64,000 bases of DNA from Coriobacteriaceae bacterium (GCA_902362275.1 CABIWB010000004.1:22017-86016); one strand, 5' to 3'. Positions 43,175 to 57,757 are shown, numbered from the stretch's first letter. The notes: a model not told the origin generated them from the sequence alone. Program-made: numbers and translations.

Positions 43175-43750
43175 GTGAGTACCCGTAGCGCCACGAACAA
43201 GCGCACGCAATCCCACGAAGTTACCGGGGTTGCGCGCAAGTCCGCCGCATCTGCTAAGCCCGCCCGCCAGGCGGCGAGCTCCGTTCGCGTCGTGCCGGCT
43301 TCGTCTAAGGCACGCCGCAAAGAGCTCGAGAAGGGTGAGAACCTCGAGGGCCTCTCTAAAGAGGAGAAGCGCGCCCGCAAGGCTAAGCAGCGCGCCAAGG
43401 AGGACCGCATCTACACGGTGTCGAATATCCTCCTCAAGCAGGACGAGGACTACACCAAGCGCCGTCGTATCTGGTGGGCCGTGCTCGCCATCGGCATGGT
43501 ACTCGTCGTGGCAATTTGGGCTTCGCTCTACTTCGCTCCCAGCGGCACGGTGTCCAGTCCCGTCCAGATGGTCGGCATTGTTTTGTCCTATGTCATCATC
43601 TTAGGTGACTTTATCTACGACTTCGCTCGTATTCGTCCCTTGCGCAACATGTACCGCGCGCAGGCCGAGGGCATGTCCGAGAACAAGCTCAACGCTCTTA
43701 TCGAGCGCGCAGCTGCCGAGGAGGATAAGAAGGACTCCAAGAAGAAGTAG
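43175..43750 (+). CDS. Small two-helix membrane protein
   Basis: This 191-residue protein has a basic, Lys/Arg/Ala-rich N-terminal ~80 residues, two hydrophobic segments (about 100-118 and 129-147), and a charged, Lys-rich end. The GTG start immediately follows the purC stop, with AAGGAG near the end of purC, so the genes are coupled. No enzyme motif is seen. It is a typical uncharacterised Coriobacteriia membrane protein. Confidence 0.7.
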   Translation: MSTRSATNKRTQSHEVTGVARKSAASAKPARQAASSVRVVPASSKARRKELEKGENLEGLSKEEKRARKAKQRAKEDRIYTVSNILLKQDEDYTKRRRIWWAVLAIGMVLVVAIWASLYFAPSGTVSSPVQMVGIVLSYVIILGDFIYDFARIRPLRNMYRAQAEGMSENKLNALIERAAAEEDKKDSKKK

Positions 43751-43780
43751 CGTTTGCATACATACTTATCGCTAAGATAT

Positions 43781-43811
43781 AAGGCGCGTCGTTTTTGCGG
43801 CGCGCCTTTTT
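43781..43811 (+). terminator. Terminator after purC operon
   Basis: AAGGCGCG / CGCGCCTT pair perfectly around a T-rich loop and run into TTTTT. Confidence 0.88.
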
Positions 43812-43839
43812 ACTGTTCTATAGATAGATGGAGTGGCAC

Positions 43840-45120
43840 ATGATTCGAGCTGCCCTGACGGTCGAAGAGGCCTTGGAGGGTATGAAGTCCCTGGAGCCCA
43901 AGATTAAAAACTATGCGCGCCTGGTTGTCCGCAAGGGCGTAAACGTTAAGCCCGGCCAGGAAGTCGTCGTTCAGTCTCCGGTCGAGTGCGCGCCGTTTGC
44001 GCGCGTGGTGGTCGCGGAGACCTATGCCGCCGGCGCCGGCCACGTGACGGTCATTTGGGCCGACGATGCCGTGACGAGGCTCACGTACGAGCATGTCGAG
44101 AAAGGCTATTTTGAGCAGACGCCCGAGTGGAAGCGCCTGCAGCTGGATTCCCTGGCCCAGGACGGTGCCTGCTTTATCTTTATCGAGGGTGCGGACCCTG
44201 CCGCCCTTAAGGGCATCGATCCCGCTAAGCCCGCTGCAGCTTCTAAGGCAAGGAACACGCAGTGCAAAGTTTTCCGCCGTGGACTGGATTACAACATCAA
44301 TCCGTGGTGCATCGCCGGCGCTCCGGTCGTGGCTTGGGCGCGCGAGGTGTTCCCGGGAGACGCCGATGAGGTTGCAATCTATAAGCTGTGGAATGCGATT
44401 CTGCACACCGCTCGCGCCGATGGCCAGGACCCAGAGAGCGACTGGGAACTCCATGACGCCGCATTCGAAAAGAACCTGCGTTTCCTGAACGACAATCGTT
44501 TCGACCGCCTGCATTACACCGCGGCAAATGGAACCGATCTGACGATTGGCATGACGAAGGGTCACGAGTGGGCCGGTGGCAAGGGCAAGACGCTCGATGG
44601 GCACCCCTTCTTCCCCAACATTCCCACCGAGGAAGTCTTCACTTCGCCCGATCGTATGCGCGCCGACGGTATCGTGTACTCGGCCATGCCGCTCATCCAC
44701 CACGGCAATAAAGTCGACGATTTTTGGATTAAGTTCGAGAGCGGCCGCGTGGTGGGCTACGACGCCCGCGTGGGCAAGGCAACGCTCGCAAGTATCATCG
44801 ATACTGACGAGGGCGCTGCTCACCTGGGAGAGGTCGCGCTCATTTCCAAGAACACGCCGATCCGCGAAAGTGGTGTTCTGTTCTACGATACGCTCTATGA
44901 CGAGAACGCTAGCTGCCATCTCGCGCTAGGTGTCGGTTTCCCCGAATGTATCGAGGGTGGGTATGACATGTCCAAGGAGGAGCTCCTGGAGCATGGCGTT
45001 AACGTCTCGAGCACGCACGTCGATTTTATGATCGGCACGGACGACATCGATATTACGGGCATTACGCCTGATGGACGTGAAGTTGTGATTTTCCAGAACG
45101 GCCAATGGAGTTGGGAATAG
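43840..45120 (+). CDS. M29-family metalloaminopeptidase
   Basis: This 426-residue thermophilic-aminopeptidase (AmpS/PepS) family enzyme removes N-terminal amino acids with two metal ions. The metal and catalytic positions appear in NIPTEEVFTSPD (Glu), HLGEVALI (Glu), FYDTLYDENASCHLALG (Tyr, His) and STHVDFMIG (His, Asp). The ATG at 43840 is chosen because GGAG lies six bases upstream. An ATG four codons earlier lacks a site. It is monocistronic; the tRNA-Lys promoter overlaps its last codons. Confidence 0.92.
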   Translation: MIRAALTVEEALEGMKSLEPKIKNYARLVVRKGVNVKPGQEVVVQSPVECAPFARVVVAETYAAGAGHVTVIWADDAVTRLTYEHVEKGYFEQTPEWKRLQLDSLAQDGACFIFIEGADPAALKGIDPAKPAAASKARNTQCKVFRRGLDYNINPWCIAGAPVVAWAREVFPGDADEVAIYKLWNAILHTARADGQDPESDWELHDAAFEKNLRFLNDNRFDRLHYTAANGTDLTIGMTKGHEWAGGKGKTLDGHPFFPNIPTEEVFTSPDRMRADGIVYSAMPLIHHGNKVDDFWIKFESGRVVGYDARVGKATLASIIDTDEGAAHLGEVALISKNTPIRESGVLFYDTLYDENASCHLALGVGFPECIEGGYDMSKEELLEHGVNVSSTHVDFMIGTDDIDITGITPDGREVVIFQNGQWSWE

Positions 45121-45139
45121 TCCCAGACCGTGGTACAAT
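45111..45139 (+). promoter_or_regulatory. tRNA-Lys promoter
   Basis: TTGGGA (45111-45116), inside the end of the aminopeptidase gene, and TACAAT (45134-45139) are 17 bp apart. The -10 ends 9 bp before the tRNA. Confidence 0.7.
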
Positions 45140-45148
45140 GCCACCCGC

Positions 45149-45224
45149 GGGCCGTTAGCTCAGCTGGCAGAGCAGGGGACTTTTAATCCCAAGGTCCAGG
45201 GTTCGAACCCCTGACGGCCCACCA
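45149..45224 (+). tRNA. tRNA-Lys (anticodon UUU)
   Basis: This is a complete 76-base tRNA with acceptor GGGCCGT / ACGGCCC, anticodon loop CTTTTAA (TTT), T arm CAGGG-TTCGAAC-CCCTG and encoded CCA. Confidence 0.97.
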
Positions 45225-45233
45225 TAGAAAAGA

Positions 45234-45263
45234 AAGCGATCGACTCCGGTTGGTCGCTTTTTT
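45234..45263 (+). terminator. Terminator 1 behind tRNA-Lys
   Basis: AAGCGATCGAC / GTTGGTCGCTT forms an 11-bp stem with two G-T pairs and is followed by TTTT. It ends the tRNA transcript. Confidence 0.8.
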
Positions 45264-45467
45264 GTTGCCGCGGCACGGGTTCGAACCCGAAAGGGCGCGG
45301 AGATGAGGAAACGCGTGAGCGTTTGCCAGCGCAGCGCGCAAGGCGCGAAAGCGCCGCAGCGGCCGCCTACGAAGCAGGCTGAACCCCTGACGGCCCACCA
45401 TAGAATAGAAAAGCGACTGGCGGATGCCGTCCGCTTTTTTGTTGCCGGTGCACGGGTTCGAACCCGT
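45264..45467. repeat. tRNA-Lys tail cassette
   Basis: Behind the tRNA-Lys terminator comes a palindrome CGGGTTCGAACCCG (45276-45289), hairpins AAACGC-GTGA-GCGTTT (45309-45324), GGCGC-GAAA-GCGCC (45342-45355) and GCCTAC-GAA-GCAGGC (45365-45379). A copy of the tRNA-Lys 3' end with its flank follows, GAACCCCTGACGGCCCACCA and TAGAA (45381-45405). A second terminator and a second CACGGGTTCGAACCCG (45451-45466) come next. The order matches the tRNA-Gly cassette at 36402. Confidence 0.7.
45411..45440 (+). terminator. Terminator 2 behind the duplicated tRNA-Lys tail
   Basis: AAGCG-ACT-GGC pairs with GCC-GTC-CGCTT (3-base internal loop) and is followed by six T. It occupies the same place relative to the duplicated tail as terminator 1 does to the real tRNA. 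Confidence 0.7.
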
Positions 45468-45999
45468 ATCTATCTATATATAAGAACGCTTGGCGAACAA
45501 AACCCGCCTTTTACCGATGGGAAACAAATAGCTGATGCCTTTGGAGTAAAGTAGCGCTCCAGAGATGACCGATGTCTCAATACTCATAAAACAGCTGGTC
45601 ATCGCCAATATCAGAAGCCAATGCTTCAGTTTAAACCTCAGTGATGCGACTGGGGGACCTATTCATTTGTGAACAAAATATGGAGTGCGCGATTCCCGCC
45701 CCCGGCGCCCCTCCGGTCTGGCAATATATCTCCTTGCCGCGCGGCCCGGTCGGACCGGATCGGCCGCGGGGGCGTGCACCTTGAGAACCGGATACTGCGA
45801 GGATGGACACTTACTTCAGTGTCGCATCCGGGCAGACATCGAACCATTTGAAATGGTCTAACTTGGATTTGTTTTTCGCAAGGCCGCCGAGAGGCGGCCC
45901 CGAGAAATTCCTTTTCCTATCTAGTAGAACCATATGAATCGAACGGAACCGATCAGCTGATAGTTGTGAGGACCGGACGGGCTCGAAGCCCAGAATATT
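45468..45999 (+). promoter_or_regulatory. rRNA operon leader region
   Basis: No gene is present. The stretch contains ACCTTGAGAACCGGATACTGCGA (45778-45800), which recurs in the 16S-23S spacer at 47628 and resembles conserved leader/spacer elements of other rRNA operons. It also has a GGCCGCC-GAGA-GGCGGCC hairpin (45882-45899) and ACCGGACGGGCTC (45972-45984), complementary to 47558-47570 for pre-16S processing. I could not fix a promoter with confidence. Confidence 0.6.
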
Positions 46000-50880
<4,881 letters not shown>

Positions 50881-51022
50881 ACCGCACCTCGCGGCCCGCG
50901 GGACCCAGCGCTTGCGCGGTCCGGGCACGAGGATGCCCCCGAGTCATCTTTCCTATACGCCATGCGGCCCCCAGGGCACGCGAGAGAGACACCGGACACC
51001 GTAACGGTGGGCGCCGCCCACC

Positions 51023-51139
51023 GGTCAGCGGCCATAGCATGGGGGGCACGCCCGGTCCCGTTCCGAACCCGGAAGCTAAGCCCCATCGCGCCGAGAGTAC
51101 TGCGGGGCCAGCCCGTGGGAGGCCAGGGCGCCGCTGACC
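51023..51139 (+). rRNA. rrf: 5S ribosomal RNA
   Basis: The terminal helix GGTCAGCGGC / GCCGCTGACC encloses 117 bases with the loop sequence CCCGTTCCGAACCCGGAAGC typical of 5S rRNA. Confidence 0.95.
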
Positions 51140-51173
51140 GGTGGACGGCACCGGGCCGTCGGATGACTTTGAG

Positions 51174-51205
51174 AAGGGGGAGGCCTCGCGGTCTCCCCCT
51201 TTTTT
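51174..51205 (+). terminator. rRNA operon terminator
   Basis: AAGGGGGAG / CTCCCCCTT form a perfect stem and run into TTTTTT, 35 bp after 5S rRNA. Confidence 0.92.
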
Positions 51206-51253
51206 GCGTTTGGTCGATATGCGCTAAACGCCTCTATGGCTTAAAAGCCTTCT

Positions 51254-51724
51254 CTATTTGAAGAAAACAAAATAAACGACCAGTGCGATTGCCACGCTGG
51301 CAATGATCAACAGCGCGATTTGGAGACGGTGCTGTTTGCGCCGTCTGTTTGACGATGTAAATATCGATTTCCCCTGCTTAGGCGTCTCAAGATAGCGGGC
51401 GGAATGCGTTAGAGTTTGCTTGGGACGGGGCCCTCTGCGATGTTGCTGGGTGGGTGTTTGTGTTTGCTCCTGGTTGCATGCGCTGTTTTTGGATAAGGGG
51501 GCATCTTTGAGATACACCGGATCGCTCGAGGCGACTCCCATGTGTCTGCGACCTGATTGAGCTTCTTCAAGGGTTTGATAACGATTGCGAGTTACATACT
51601 CAGGTTCTGCATCGTCAATAGGATCTTGGGAAATATGGGGACGATGGTAGCGTCTGGGCTGTGAATAAGCGGAACTATCGTTCTGCAGCGGCTCATACGA
51701 ATTGTCGGAGGTCTGATCGTCCAT
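51254..51724 (-). CDS. Tail-anchored hydrophilic protein
   Basis: This 156-residue protein has ~125 residues of polar, low-complexity sequence rich in Gln, Ser, Arg and Tyr, then a basic stretch (SSNRRRKQHR) and one C-terminal hydrophobic helix (about 134-153) ending VYFVFFK. It would be membrane-anchored with a cytoplasmic N-terminal part. AAGGG precedes the ATG. No family is recognised. It sits alone between the rRNA operon and hsp20. Confidence 0.6.
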   Translation of the reverse strand: MDDQTSDNSYEPLQNDSSAYSQPRRYHRPHISQDPIDDAEPEYVTRNRYQTLEEAQSGRRHMGVASSDPVYLKDAPLSKNSACNQEQTQTPTQQHRRGPRPKQTLTHSARYLETPKQGKSIFTSSNRRRKQHRLQIALLIIASVAIALVVYFVFFK

Positions 51725-52001
51725 GATGCCCTTAGGTTGTCATTAACAACGTGTATGCGCTCATTGTAAGCCCCTCGCTCCGTTTTGACAGGTGCGTATA
51801 TGGTATTCATAGCGCGGTTCAAAGAACCTTTATCTCGTTAAAACCTTAGTCACAAAGACTTAGATATGCTTATAGAAAGAGACTTAAAAAACTTTATAGC
51901 AAAATGTATATATACGTGACCGTTGGGCATATATAAGAGCGTCAAAAGAAGTCCCTGCCACCTGGAAGATGGCTCGGCAGTCCCTAAAAGGAGTGGTAGT
52001 C

Positions 52002-52433
52002 ATGGCAAGCATGGTTCCTTATCGTTCGGTCTTTGGTGTTCGTCCCTCTGCTAGCTCGTTGTTTGACCTCTTTGATGATATGACCGATCTGGCAAACAAC
52101 TCGATCGCCTCTAAGGCGTTCCCCGTTGATGTTGAGGACAAGGGCGACGGGTACGAGGTCAAGGCCTATTTGACTGGCGTCGCCAAGGATGACATCGATG
52201 TTGAGCTCAATGAGGGTCGTCTTTCCATTTGCGTGAATGTCGAGGAGAGCGAAGAGAACGAGGGCAAGAACTTCCTGCAGAAGGAGTTTAGCTCGTACAG
52301 CGCGACGCGCGGTGTGTATCTGAAGGATGCTTCGAGCGAGGGCCTTTCTGCAAAGTACGCTGACGGCATCCTTACCGTTACGGTTCCTAAGATTGTCGAG
52401 AAGAAGAACGTTACGAAGATTTCCATCGACTAA
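52002..52433 (+). CDS. Hsp20/alpha-crystallin family small heat-shock protein
   Basis: This 143-residue chaperone holds unfolding proteins in soluble complexes. The alpha-crystallin domain spans about 38-135 (FPVDVEDKGDGYEVKAYLTG, then GVYLKDASSEGLSAKYADGI and LTVTVPK), followed by a short tail with an I-x-I-type ending (ISID). The ATG at 52002 has AAAAGGAG upstream. The AT-rich upstream region (51840-51990) probably holds the promoter. I saw no CIRCE or HAIR operator. Confidence 0.93.
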   Translation: MASMVPYRSVFGVRPSASSLFDLFDDMTDLANNSIASKAFPVDVEDKGDGYEVKAYLTGVAKDDIDVELNEGRLSICVNVEESEENEGKNFLQKEFSSYSATRGVYLKDASSEGLSAKYADGILTVTVPKIVEKKNVTKISID

Positions 52434-52465
52434 CGCTATCGGCTATTAGCATCGGTGCCTGCGTT

Positions 52466-52503
52466 AAGGGGGCTGGGAAGTGATTCCCGGCCCCCCCCTT
52501 TCT
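52466..52503 (+). terminator. Terminator after hsp20
   Basis: AAGGGGGCTGGGAA pairs with TTCCCGGCCCCCCCCTT around GTGA and ends in TTTCT. It lies between convergent hsp20 and walJ. Confidence 0.82.
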
Positions 52504-52514
52504 ATTTGGCTGGC

Positions 52515-53324
52515 CTATTGAATGGTCATGGGCCGATATTGCCCGGCGGGACGTATTGTGAGTTTATGCAGCCCCTCAACGCGGGTGGCGGCGCTGCCAA
52601 GCTCGTTGTCGAGTGTTGCGCCGAGGGAGCTTGCGTAGCTTTTGACGGTCAGGCTTGGGCGATTGTTGTCTTGGCTAATGTGCATCGCGATAAGTTGCTC
52701 GGTGCGATCGGTTACCAACGCGCGTGCGGCATCGGCGGCCTGATCGTTGGAGAGATGTCCTTTTACAGACAGGATACGTTCCTGAAGAAAGCGAGGATAG
52801 TCGCCTTGACGCAGTATGGTTACATCGTGGTTGCTTTCGAGTGCGAGAATGCGACAGTCCTTGAGCGTATCGATGGCATGCTTCGACAGTTCGCCGGTGT
52901 CGGTGGCAAAGCCAACCGAATCGCCCTGAGCGTCAAAACGGTAGCCGACGGGATTGACGACGTCGTGGGATGTCGAATACGTTTGAATGTGGACTCCGGC
53001 AATAGAGAGGGTGTCACCTGGGTCAAATTCCTCAACAGGCAGATGTGCGAGGCTTTCTTTTGATGTGAGCGTGCCTCTACTGGAAAAGATCGGGCCATTC
53101 CAATGCTTACACCATACCTCAAGCCCCTTAATGTGGTCGCTGTGCTCATGGGTGACAACAAGGGCGGACACGTCGTCTGCCGAAAGGCCGAGCTCCGCCA
53201 TGCGTTTGAGCGTCTCGCGGCGAGACAGTCCGTCATCGACCATAATGAGCCCCTGCGGGCCCTCGATGAGTGCGCAGTTGCCTTTAGAGCCACTGCCGAG
53301 GATATGAAGGTGCAGGCGAGACAT
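52515..53324 (-). CDS. walJ: Metallo-beta-lactamase fold hydrolase, WalJ/YycJ-like
   Basis: This 269-residue hydrolase has metal-binding residues in THEHSDH, TSHDVV, ATDTGEL and ESNHD, and the family-typical KGHLSND. The N-terminus HILGSGSKGNCALIE is the WalJ signature. Homologues are small nucleases or phosphodiesterases often linked to walRK loci; here it stands next to tilS instead. The gene symbol is by family resemblance. Confidence 0.88.
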   Translation of the reverse strand: MSRLHLHILGSGSKGNCALIEGPQGLIMVDDGLSRRETLKRMAELGLSADDVSALVVTHEHSDHIKGLEVWCKHWNGPIFSSRGTLTSKESLAHLPVEEFDPGDTLSIAGVHIQTYSTSHDVVNPVGYRFDAQGDSVGFATDTGELSKHAIDTLKDCRILALESNHDVTILRQGDYPRFLQERILSVKGHLSNDQAADAARALVTDRTEQLIAMHISQDNNRPSLTVKSYASSLGATLDNELGSAATRVEGLHKLTIRPAGQYRPMTIQ

Positions 53325-53372
53325 AAGATTCCAAAGGATACAATGGGTGCGGACGAATAGAGGAGGAAGCGA

Positions 53373-54911
53373 ATGCCGACGGTATCACAGCATTACGGAC
53401 ACCATGCCGCGCCTGGGGCAGTCGATGAGACCCGGACGAGGCAGCAGGCTGCTCCTGTCGTGCTCATGGTATCAGGCGGTGCGGACTCAACGGCACTGCT
53501 TCTTATGGCGTGCACATCAAAGCTGGATATCCAAGATGGACGCGGCGTTGCCCCCATTGCTCGCGAGCGCCTGCATGTGCTGCATGTAAACCATCATCTA
53601 CGAGGCAAGGCGTCCGATGGCGACGAGGCCTTTGTGCGTGAGCTTTGCGCGCAATATGGTTTGCCGCTGTGCGTTGAGCACGCTTATTTTGATGGGGAGT
53701 CGGGCAATATCGAGGCGGCGGCGCGCGAGGTGCGTTATGCAGCGGCGCGAAGGTATGTTCGCAAACTATGTGCCAAGACGGGGGCGCCGAGAACGGCGGC
53801 GCGCATCTGTACTGCCCATACCTCTTCGGACCGCGCGGAAACATTTTTGATGAACGCTATTAAGGGGTCGGGTCCAGCTGGGCTTTCGAGCATTCCCCGC
53901 CGAAGGAATATCGTGGTGCGTCCCTTGCTCGACCTAACTCATGGCGAGCTCGTGGGCTATCTGCAGATACATGGTCAGCCGTGGCGTGAAGACGAGAGCA
54001 ACGAGGATATCTCGTATCTGCGAAACTACGTGCGCCATCGGGTAATGCCAGTGGTGGCACAGCGTAACGCGAGCGTGTGCAAGACGATTGGCGCCGCCTG
54101 CGAGATCCTTGGTGACGAAGATGCGTTTCTATCCCAGCTGTCGGCACAAGCGTTTCGAAGCTGTTTGCGCAAAGAGGCGGCGGGCGCGCTGGTGCTCGAT
54201 GCCAGGCGCCTTGCTGCGGCCGAGGTAGTGATTGCGCGGCGCATCGTGCGATTGGCGATTAAACGCATCGATCCGGACGCTCGTCCAGAGATGCGACATG
54301 TGGAGCGAGTCCTTTCCTGCGTTGCCGAGGGCGCCGGCTCGGTCACGCTTCCGGCGGGAATTGACGCGCGCGTTGAATTTGGCATGTTGGCGTTTAAGGC
54401 GCCGGCGGCTCGTGAGGGCCTGGTCGCGGATTGGATCACCATACCCGGGCGTTTGCCGCTGGGCGGGGGACGCATGCTGGTCGCAGAACCGATGGCCGTT
54501 GAGCCGGGATGCGATATCGTGCGCCGTGCCCGTGAGCTTGCGGCTGCCGGGGAAGTGACGGCTTTGGTGGACGCGGCTGCCCTGGGTTTTGCCGACAGCG
54601 ATAGTGAGCGGATCCTGGCAGGCTCGCGTGGCGAGATCCCTGCCGAGGCGCGATTGGCGCGCCTGTGGGTGGACGGTCCCGCACCGGGAGACGTGATGTG
54701 CCCGTTAGGAATGAGTGGTCGAAGCAAGAAGGTATCCGACTTGCTAGGAGAGGCTCGCATTCCCGTTTCCGAGCGCGCCGGCGTGCCCATGGTGAGGACG
54801 GCGCCGGGGGGTGCCGTGGTGTGGGTCGCCGGAGTTCGCGCGGACGAGCGTTTTAAGTGCACGGCCGCAACGCGCGTGGCATATCTGCTTCGTGTGGTCG
54901 ATGCGGGTTAG
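53373..54911 (+). CDS. tilS: tRNA(Ile)-lysidine synthase
   Basis: TilS converts C34 of tRNA-Ile(CAU) to lysidine so it reads AUA. The 512 residues contain the PP-loop VSGGADSTALLLMA (about 32-45), LHVNHHLRGKASDGDE, and CTAHTSSDRAETFLMN with RPLLDLTHGELVGYL. The C-terminal TilS domain ends with the conserved MCPLGMSGRSKKVSDLL. The N-terminal ~25 residues are extra. AGGAGGAA precedes the ATG. It heads the common tilS-hpt-ftsH cluster. Confidence 0.95.
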   Translation: MPTVSQHYGHHAAPGAVDETRTRQQAAPVVLMVSGGADSTALLLMACTSKLDIQDGRGVAPIARERLHVLHVNHHLRGKASDGDEAFVRELCAQYGLPLCVEHAYFDGESGNIEAAAREVRYAAARRYVRKLCAKTGAPRTAARICTAHTSSDRAETFLMNAIKGSGPAGLSSIPRRRNIVVRPLLDLTHGELVGYLQIHGQPWREDESNEDISYLRNYVRHRVMPVVAQRNASVCKTIGAACEILGDEDAFLSQLSAQAFRSCLRKEAAGALVLDARRLAAAEVVIARRIVRLAIKRIDPDARPEMRHVERVLSCVAEGAGSVTLPAGIDARVEFGMLAFKAPAAREGLVADWITIPGRLPLGGGRMLVAEPMAVEPGCDIVRRARELAAAGEVTALVDAAALGFADSDSERILAGSRGEIPAEARLARLWVDGPAPGDVMCPLGMSGRSKKVSDLLGEARIPVSERAGVPMVRTAPGGAVVWVAGVRADERFKCTAATRVAYLLRVVDAG

Positions 54912-55059
54912 CCCCTCGCACCAGCTTTTCTGTGCGGCGTTGACGGTATTCCCGCGCTGATGGTGCGCGGGCTGGAAAATATACCCCGTGCGCTGCTAGA
55001 ATGTGTAGTTCGCGTCCATACGGCGGTGTGTGGGCGATTAGGCACAAGAAAGGGTTGTC

Positions 55060-55608
55060 ATGGCTTCTCAACATCCGGATATCGAGAAGGTTCTGTTTAC
55101 GCAGGAGGATATCGACGGTATCGTCTCTCGCCTGGGCGAGGAGATTACGCGCGACTACGCTGGTAAGGATCTGGTGCTGATCGCGGTTCTGCGCGGCGCC
55201 GTTGTCTTTATGGGCGACCTGATGCGCAAGATCGAGCTGCCGACCAACATCGATTTCATGGCTGTTTCGAGCTATGGCGACGGTGTGAAGTCCTCGGGTA
55301 TCGTGCGTATCATTAAGGACCTGGATATCGACATCCGCGGTCGCGACGTGCTGATCGTCGAGGACATTCTGGACTCGGGCCTGACGCTCAAGTATCTGAT
55401 GAAGAACCTCGAGAGCCGCAAGCCCGCTTCTCTGGAGGTCGCCGCCTTCCTGTGGAAGGACGTTGAGGACCGCGTCTCGGCCGTCACGCCCAAGTATGTT
55501 GGAACCCATTGCCCCGATGCCTTTGTGGTGGGCTACGGCCTCGACTATGCCGAGCGCTATCGCAACCTTCCGTATCTGGGCATTTTGAAACCGGAGGTTT
55601 ATTCGTAA
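55060..55608 (+). CDS. hpt: Hypoxanthine phosphoribosyltransferase
   Basis: This enzyme salvages hypoxanthine (and guanine) with PRPP. The 182 residues include the PRPP loop VLIVEDILDSGLTL, the pyrophosphate-binding LIAVLRGAVVF, and the C-terminal FVVGYGLDYAERYRNLPYLG. It lies between tilS and ftsH; ftsH begins two bases after its stop. Confidence 0.96.
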   Translation: MASQHPDIEKVLFTQEDIDGIVSRLGEEITRDYAGKDLVLIAVLRGAVVFMGDLMRKIELPTNIDFMAVSSYGDGVKSSGIVRIIKDLDIDIRGRDVLIVEDILDSGLTLKYLMKNLESRKPASLEVAAFLWKDVEDRVSAVTPKYVGTHCPDAFVVGYGLDYAERYRNLPYLGILKPEVYS

Positions 55609-55609
55609 G

Positions 55610-57757
55610 ATGCCCGACGACCGTAACGATAACAATTCCCAGACTCCCCGGGAGCCTAAGATCCCGGGGATGCCTGGAGGCAAGAAGCCCACGCGTACGG
55701 GCTGGCTGTATTTTATTTTGGCTTGCGCGCTTCTGGGCTACGCCTTCTTTAACATGGGCTCCGGCTTTGCCAATTCCAGCAATACCGTTAAGCTCGCGAC
55801 GAGCGAGATGGTCAGCGCCATTAAGCAGGATCGCGTCGAAGATTTGACCTATACGGTTCAAGACGGAAGCGTGGCGGGTCATTACTGGAAGACGAAAAAG
55901 GACAAGGGCGATACGAGCGAGCTCAAGAGCTTCTCCTCGACCTATGTCGGCTCCGATTCGCTTGCTGAGCTCATGGCGGAGCACCCCGACACCAAGTATA
56001 TCGTCAACACCAACGACCCCGATTTTTGGGGCGACTTGGCTATGAGCGTGCTGCCGACGATCGCCCTGATCGCCATCATGTTCTACTTTATGCGCCAAAT
56101 GATGGGCGCCAATAATAGGAACATGCAGTTTGGCAAGACCAACGCCAAGACTAACGAGGCTACGCGTCCCAAGGTAAAGTTCGAGGACGTTGCCGGCGTG
56201 GACGAGGCCGTCGAGGAGCTCGAGGAGATCCGCGACTTCCTGAGCGATCCGGACCGCTATCGCAAGCTGGGTGCCAAGATTCCGCGCGGCGTTTTGCTGG
56301 TTGGTCCTCCGGGCACCGGTAAGACGCTGCTGGCTAAGGCCGTTGCCGGCGAGGCAGGCGTGCCGTTCTTTAGCATCTCGGGCTCTGACTTTGTCGAGAT
56401 GTTCGTGGGCGTCGGCGCCAGCCGCGTGCGCGACCTCTTTAAGGAGGCCAAGTCTCAGGCTCCGTCGATCATCTTTATTGACGAGATCGATGCCGTGGGA
56501 CGTCAGCGCGGAGCCGGCCTAGGCGGCGGTCACGACGAGCGCGAGCAGACGCTCAACCAGCTGCTGGTCGAGATGGACGGTTTTGAGGAAAGCGAGTCGG
56601 TCATCCTGATCGCCGCAACCAATCGCCCCGATATTTTGGATCCGGCATTGCTGCGCCCCGGTCGTTTTGATCGTCAGGTCACGGTCGACCGTCCGGACGT
56701 AAAGGGTCGCGAGCAGATCTTGCGCGTACATGCCGAGAATAAGCCGATGGACGAGGACGTTAAGTTTGAGAAGCTCGCCCAGATGACCGTTGGCTTTACC
56801 GGTGCCGATCTGGCAAACCTGCTCAACGAGTCTGCGCTGCTGGCCGCTCGCCGTCATCGTTCCGTGATCTCGATGGATGAGGTCGAGGAGTCGATGGAGC
56901 GCGTGATTGCCGGACCGCAACGCAAGGGTCGCGTGATGACCGAGGCCGAGCGCACCACGATTGCCTACCACGAGAGTGGTCACGCCCTGGTGGGCCACAT
57001 CTTGGAGCATTCCGATCCGGTTCACAAGATCTCAATCGTCAGCCGCGGCCAGGCGCTGGGCTACACGCTGCAGCTTCCGCAGGAGGACCACTTCCTCAAG
57101 ACCAAGAACGAGATGCTCGACGAGCTTGCCGTGTTCTTGGGCGGTCGCGTTGCCGAGGAGCTCATGTGCGATGACATCACGTCGGGCGCGAGCAACGACC
57201 TGGAGCGTGCGACCAAGATGGCGCGCGAGATGGTTACGCGTCTGGGCATGAGCGAGGAGCTGGGCACGCAAGTGTTTGGCGAGGCGCAGCATCAGGTGTT
57301 CCTTGGTCGCGATTACGCCGATCACCAGGATTACTCCGAGGAGACGGCACGCCGCATCGATATCGAGGTTCAGCGCATCATGCGCGAAGCCCATCGTCGT
57401 GCGGTCGAGATTTTGGATGCTCGTCGCGATCAGCTCGATCTGATGGCGAAGGTGCTGCTTGAGCGCGAGACCGTCGAAGGCGACGCCGTGAACGCCCTGC
57501 TCGACAACGAGTGGAATGCCTACCTTGAGCGCGAGAGCGATATCCTGGCGGCCAAGGAGGAGCGCAATGCCAAGGCGGCCGGCATGCCGACCAAGAAGCG
57601 CGCGCCTCGCATGAGCGAGGAGGAGCTGGCGGCTGATGCCGCGGCCTTTGCGCAGGCGGCCATGCAGGAGGATGCCGAAGCCGCATCCGAGACTGCCGAT
57701 GATGCTGGCGACGACTGTGCCGCCAATGCCGGTGTCGACACCGACGCCGACAAATAG
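55610..57757 (+). CDS. ftsH: ATP-dependent zinc metalloprotease FtsH
   Basis: This membrane-bound AAA+ protease degrades unassembled membrane proteins and regulators. The 715 residues have two membrane helices (about 29-47 and 145-162) flanking an extracytoplasmic domain. The AAA module has Walker A GPPGTGKT (232-239), Walker [12 protein letters not shown] and [12 protein letters not shown]. The zinc motif is HESGH (H454, E455, H458). The C-terminal ~110 residues are an Ala/Glu/Asp-rich tail. It is coupled to hpt by a 1-bp gap. Confidence 0.98.
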   Translation: MPDDRNDNNSQTPREPKIPGMPGGKKPTRTGWLYFILACALLGYAFFNMGSGFANSSNTVKLATSEMVSAIKQDRVEDLTYTVQDGSVAGHYWKTKKDKGDTSELKSFSSTYVGSDSLAELMAEHPDTKYIVNTNDPDFWGDLAMSVLPTIALIAIMFYFMRQMMGANNRNMQFGKTNAKTNEATRPKVKFEDVAGVDEAVEELEEIRDFLSDPDRYRKLGAKIPRGVLLVGPPGTGKTLLAKAVAGEAGVPFFSISGSDFVEMFVGVGASRVRDLFKEAKSQAPSIIFIDEIDAVGRQRGAGLGGGHDEREQTLNQLLVEMDGFEESESVILIAATNRPDILDPALLRPGRFDRQVTVDRPDVKGREQILRVHAENKPMDEDVKFEKLAQMTVGFTGADLANLLNESALLAARRHRSVISMDEVEESMERVIAGPQRKGRVMTEAERTTIAYHESGHALVGHILEHSDPVHKISIVSRGQALGYTLQLPQEDHFLKTKNEMLDELAVFLGGRVAEELMCDDITSGASNDLERATKMAREMVTRLGMSEELGTQVFGEAQHQVFLGRDYADHQDYSEETARRIDIEVQRIMREAHRRAVEILDARRDQLDLMAKVLLERETVEGDAVNALLDNEWNAYLERESDILAAKEERNAKAAGMPTKKRAPRMSEEELAADAAAFAQAAMQEDAEAASETADDAGDDCAANAGVDTDADK

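Noticed and set aside
51840..52001. CIRCE or HAIR heat-shock operator before hsp20
   Set aside because: Neither inverted repeat was found; only AT-rich sequence with short repeats of AGACTTA.
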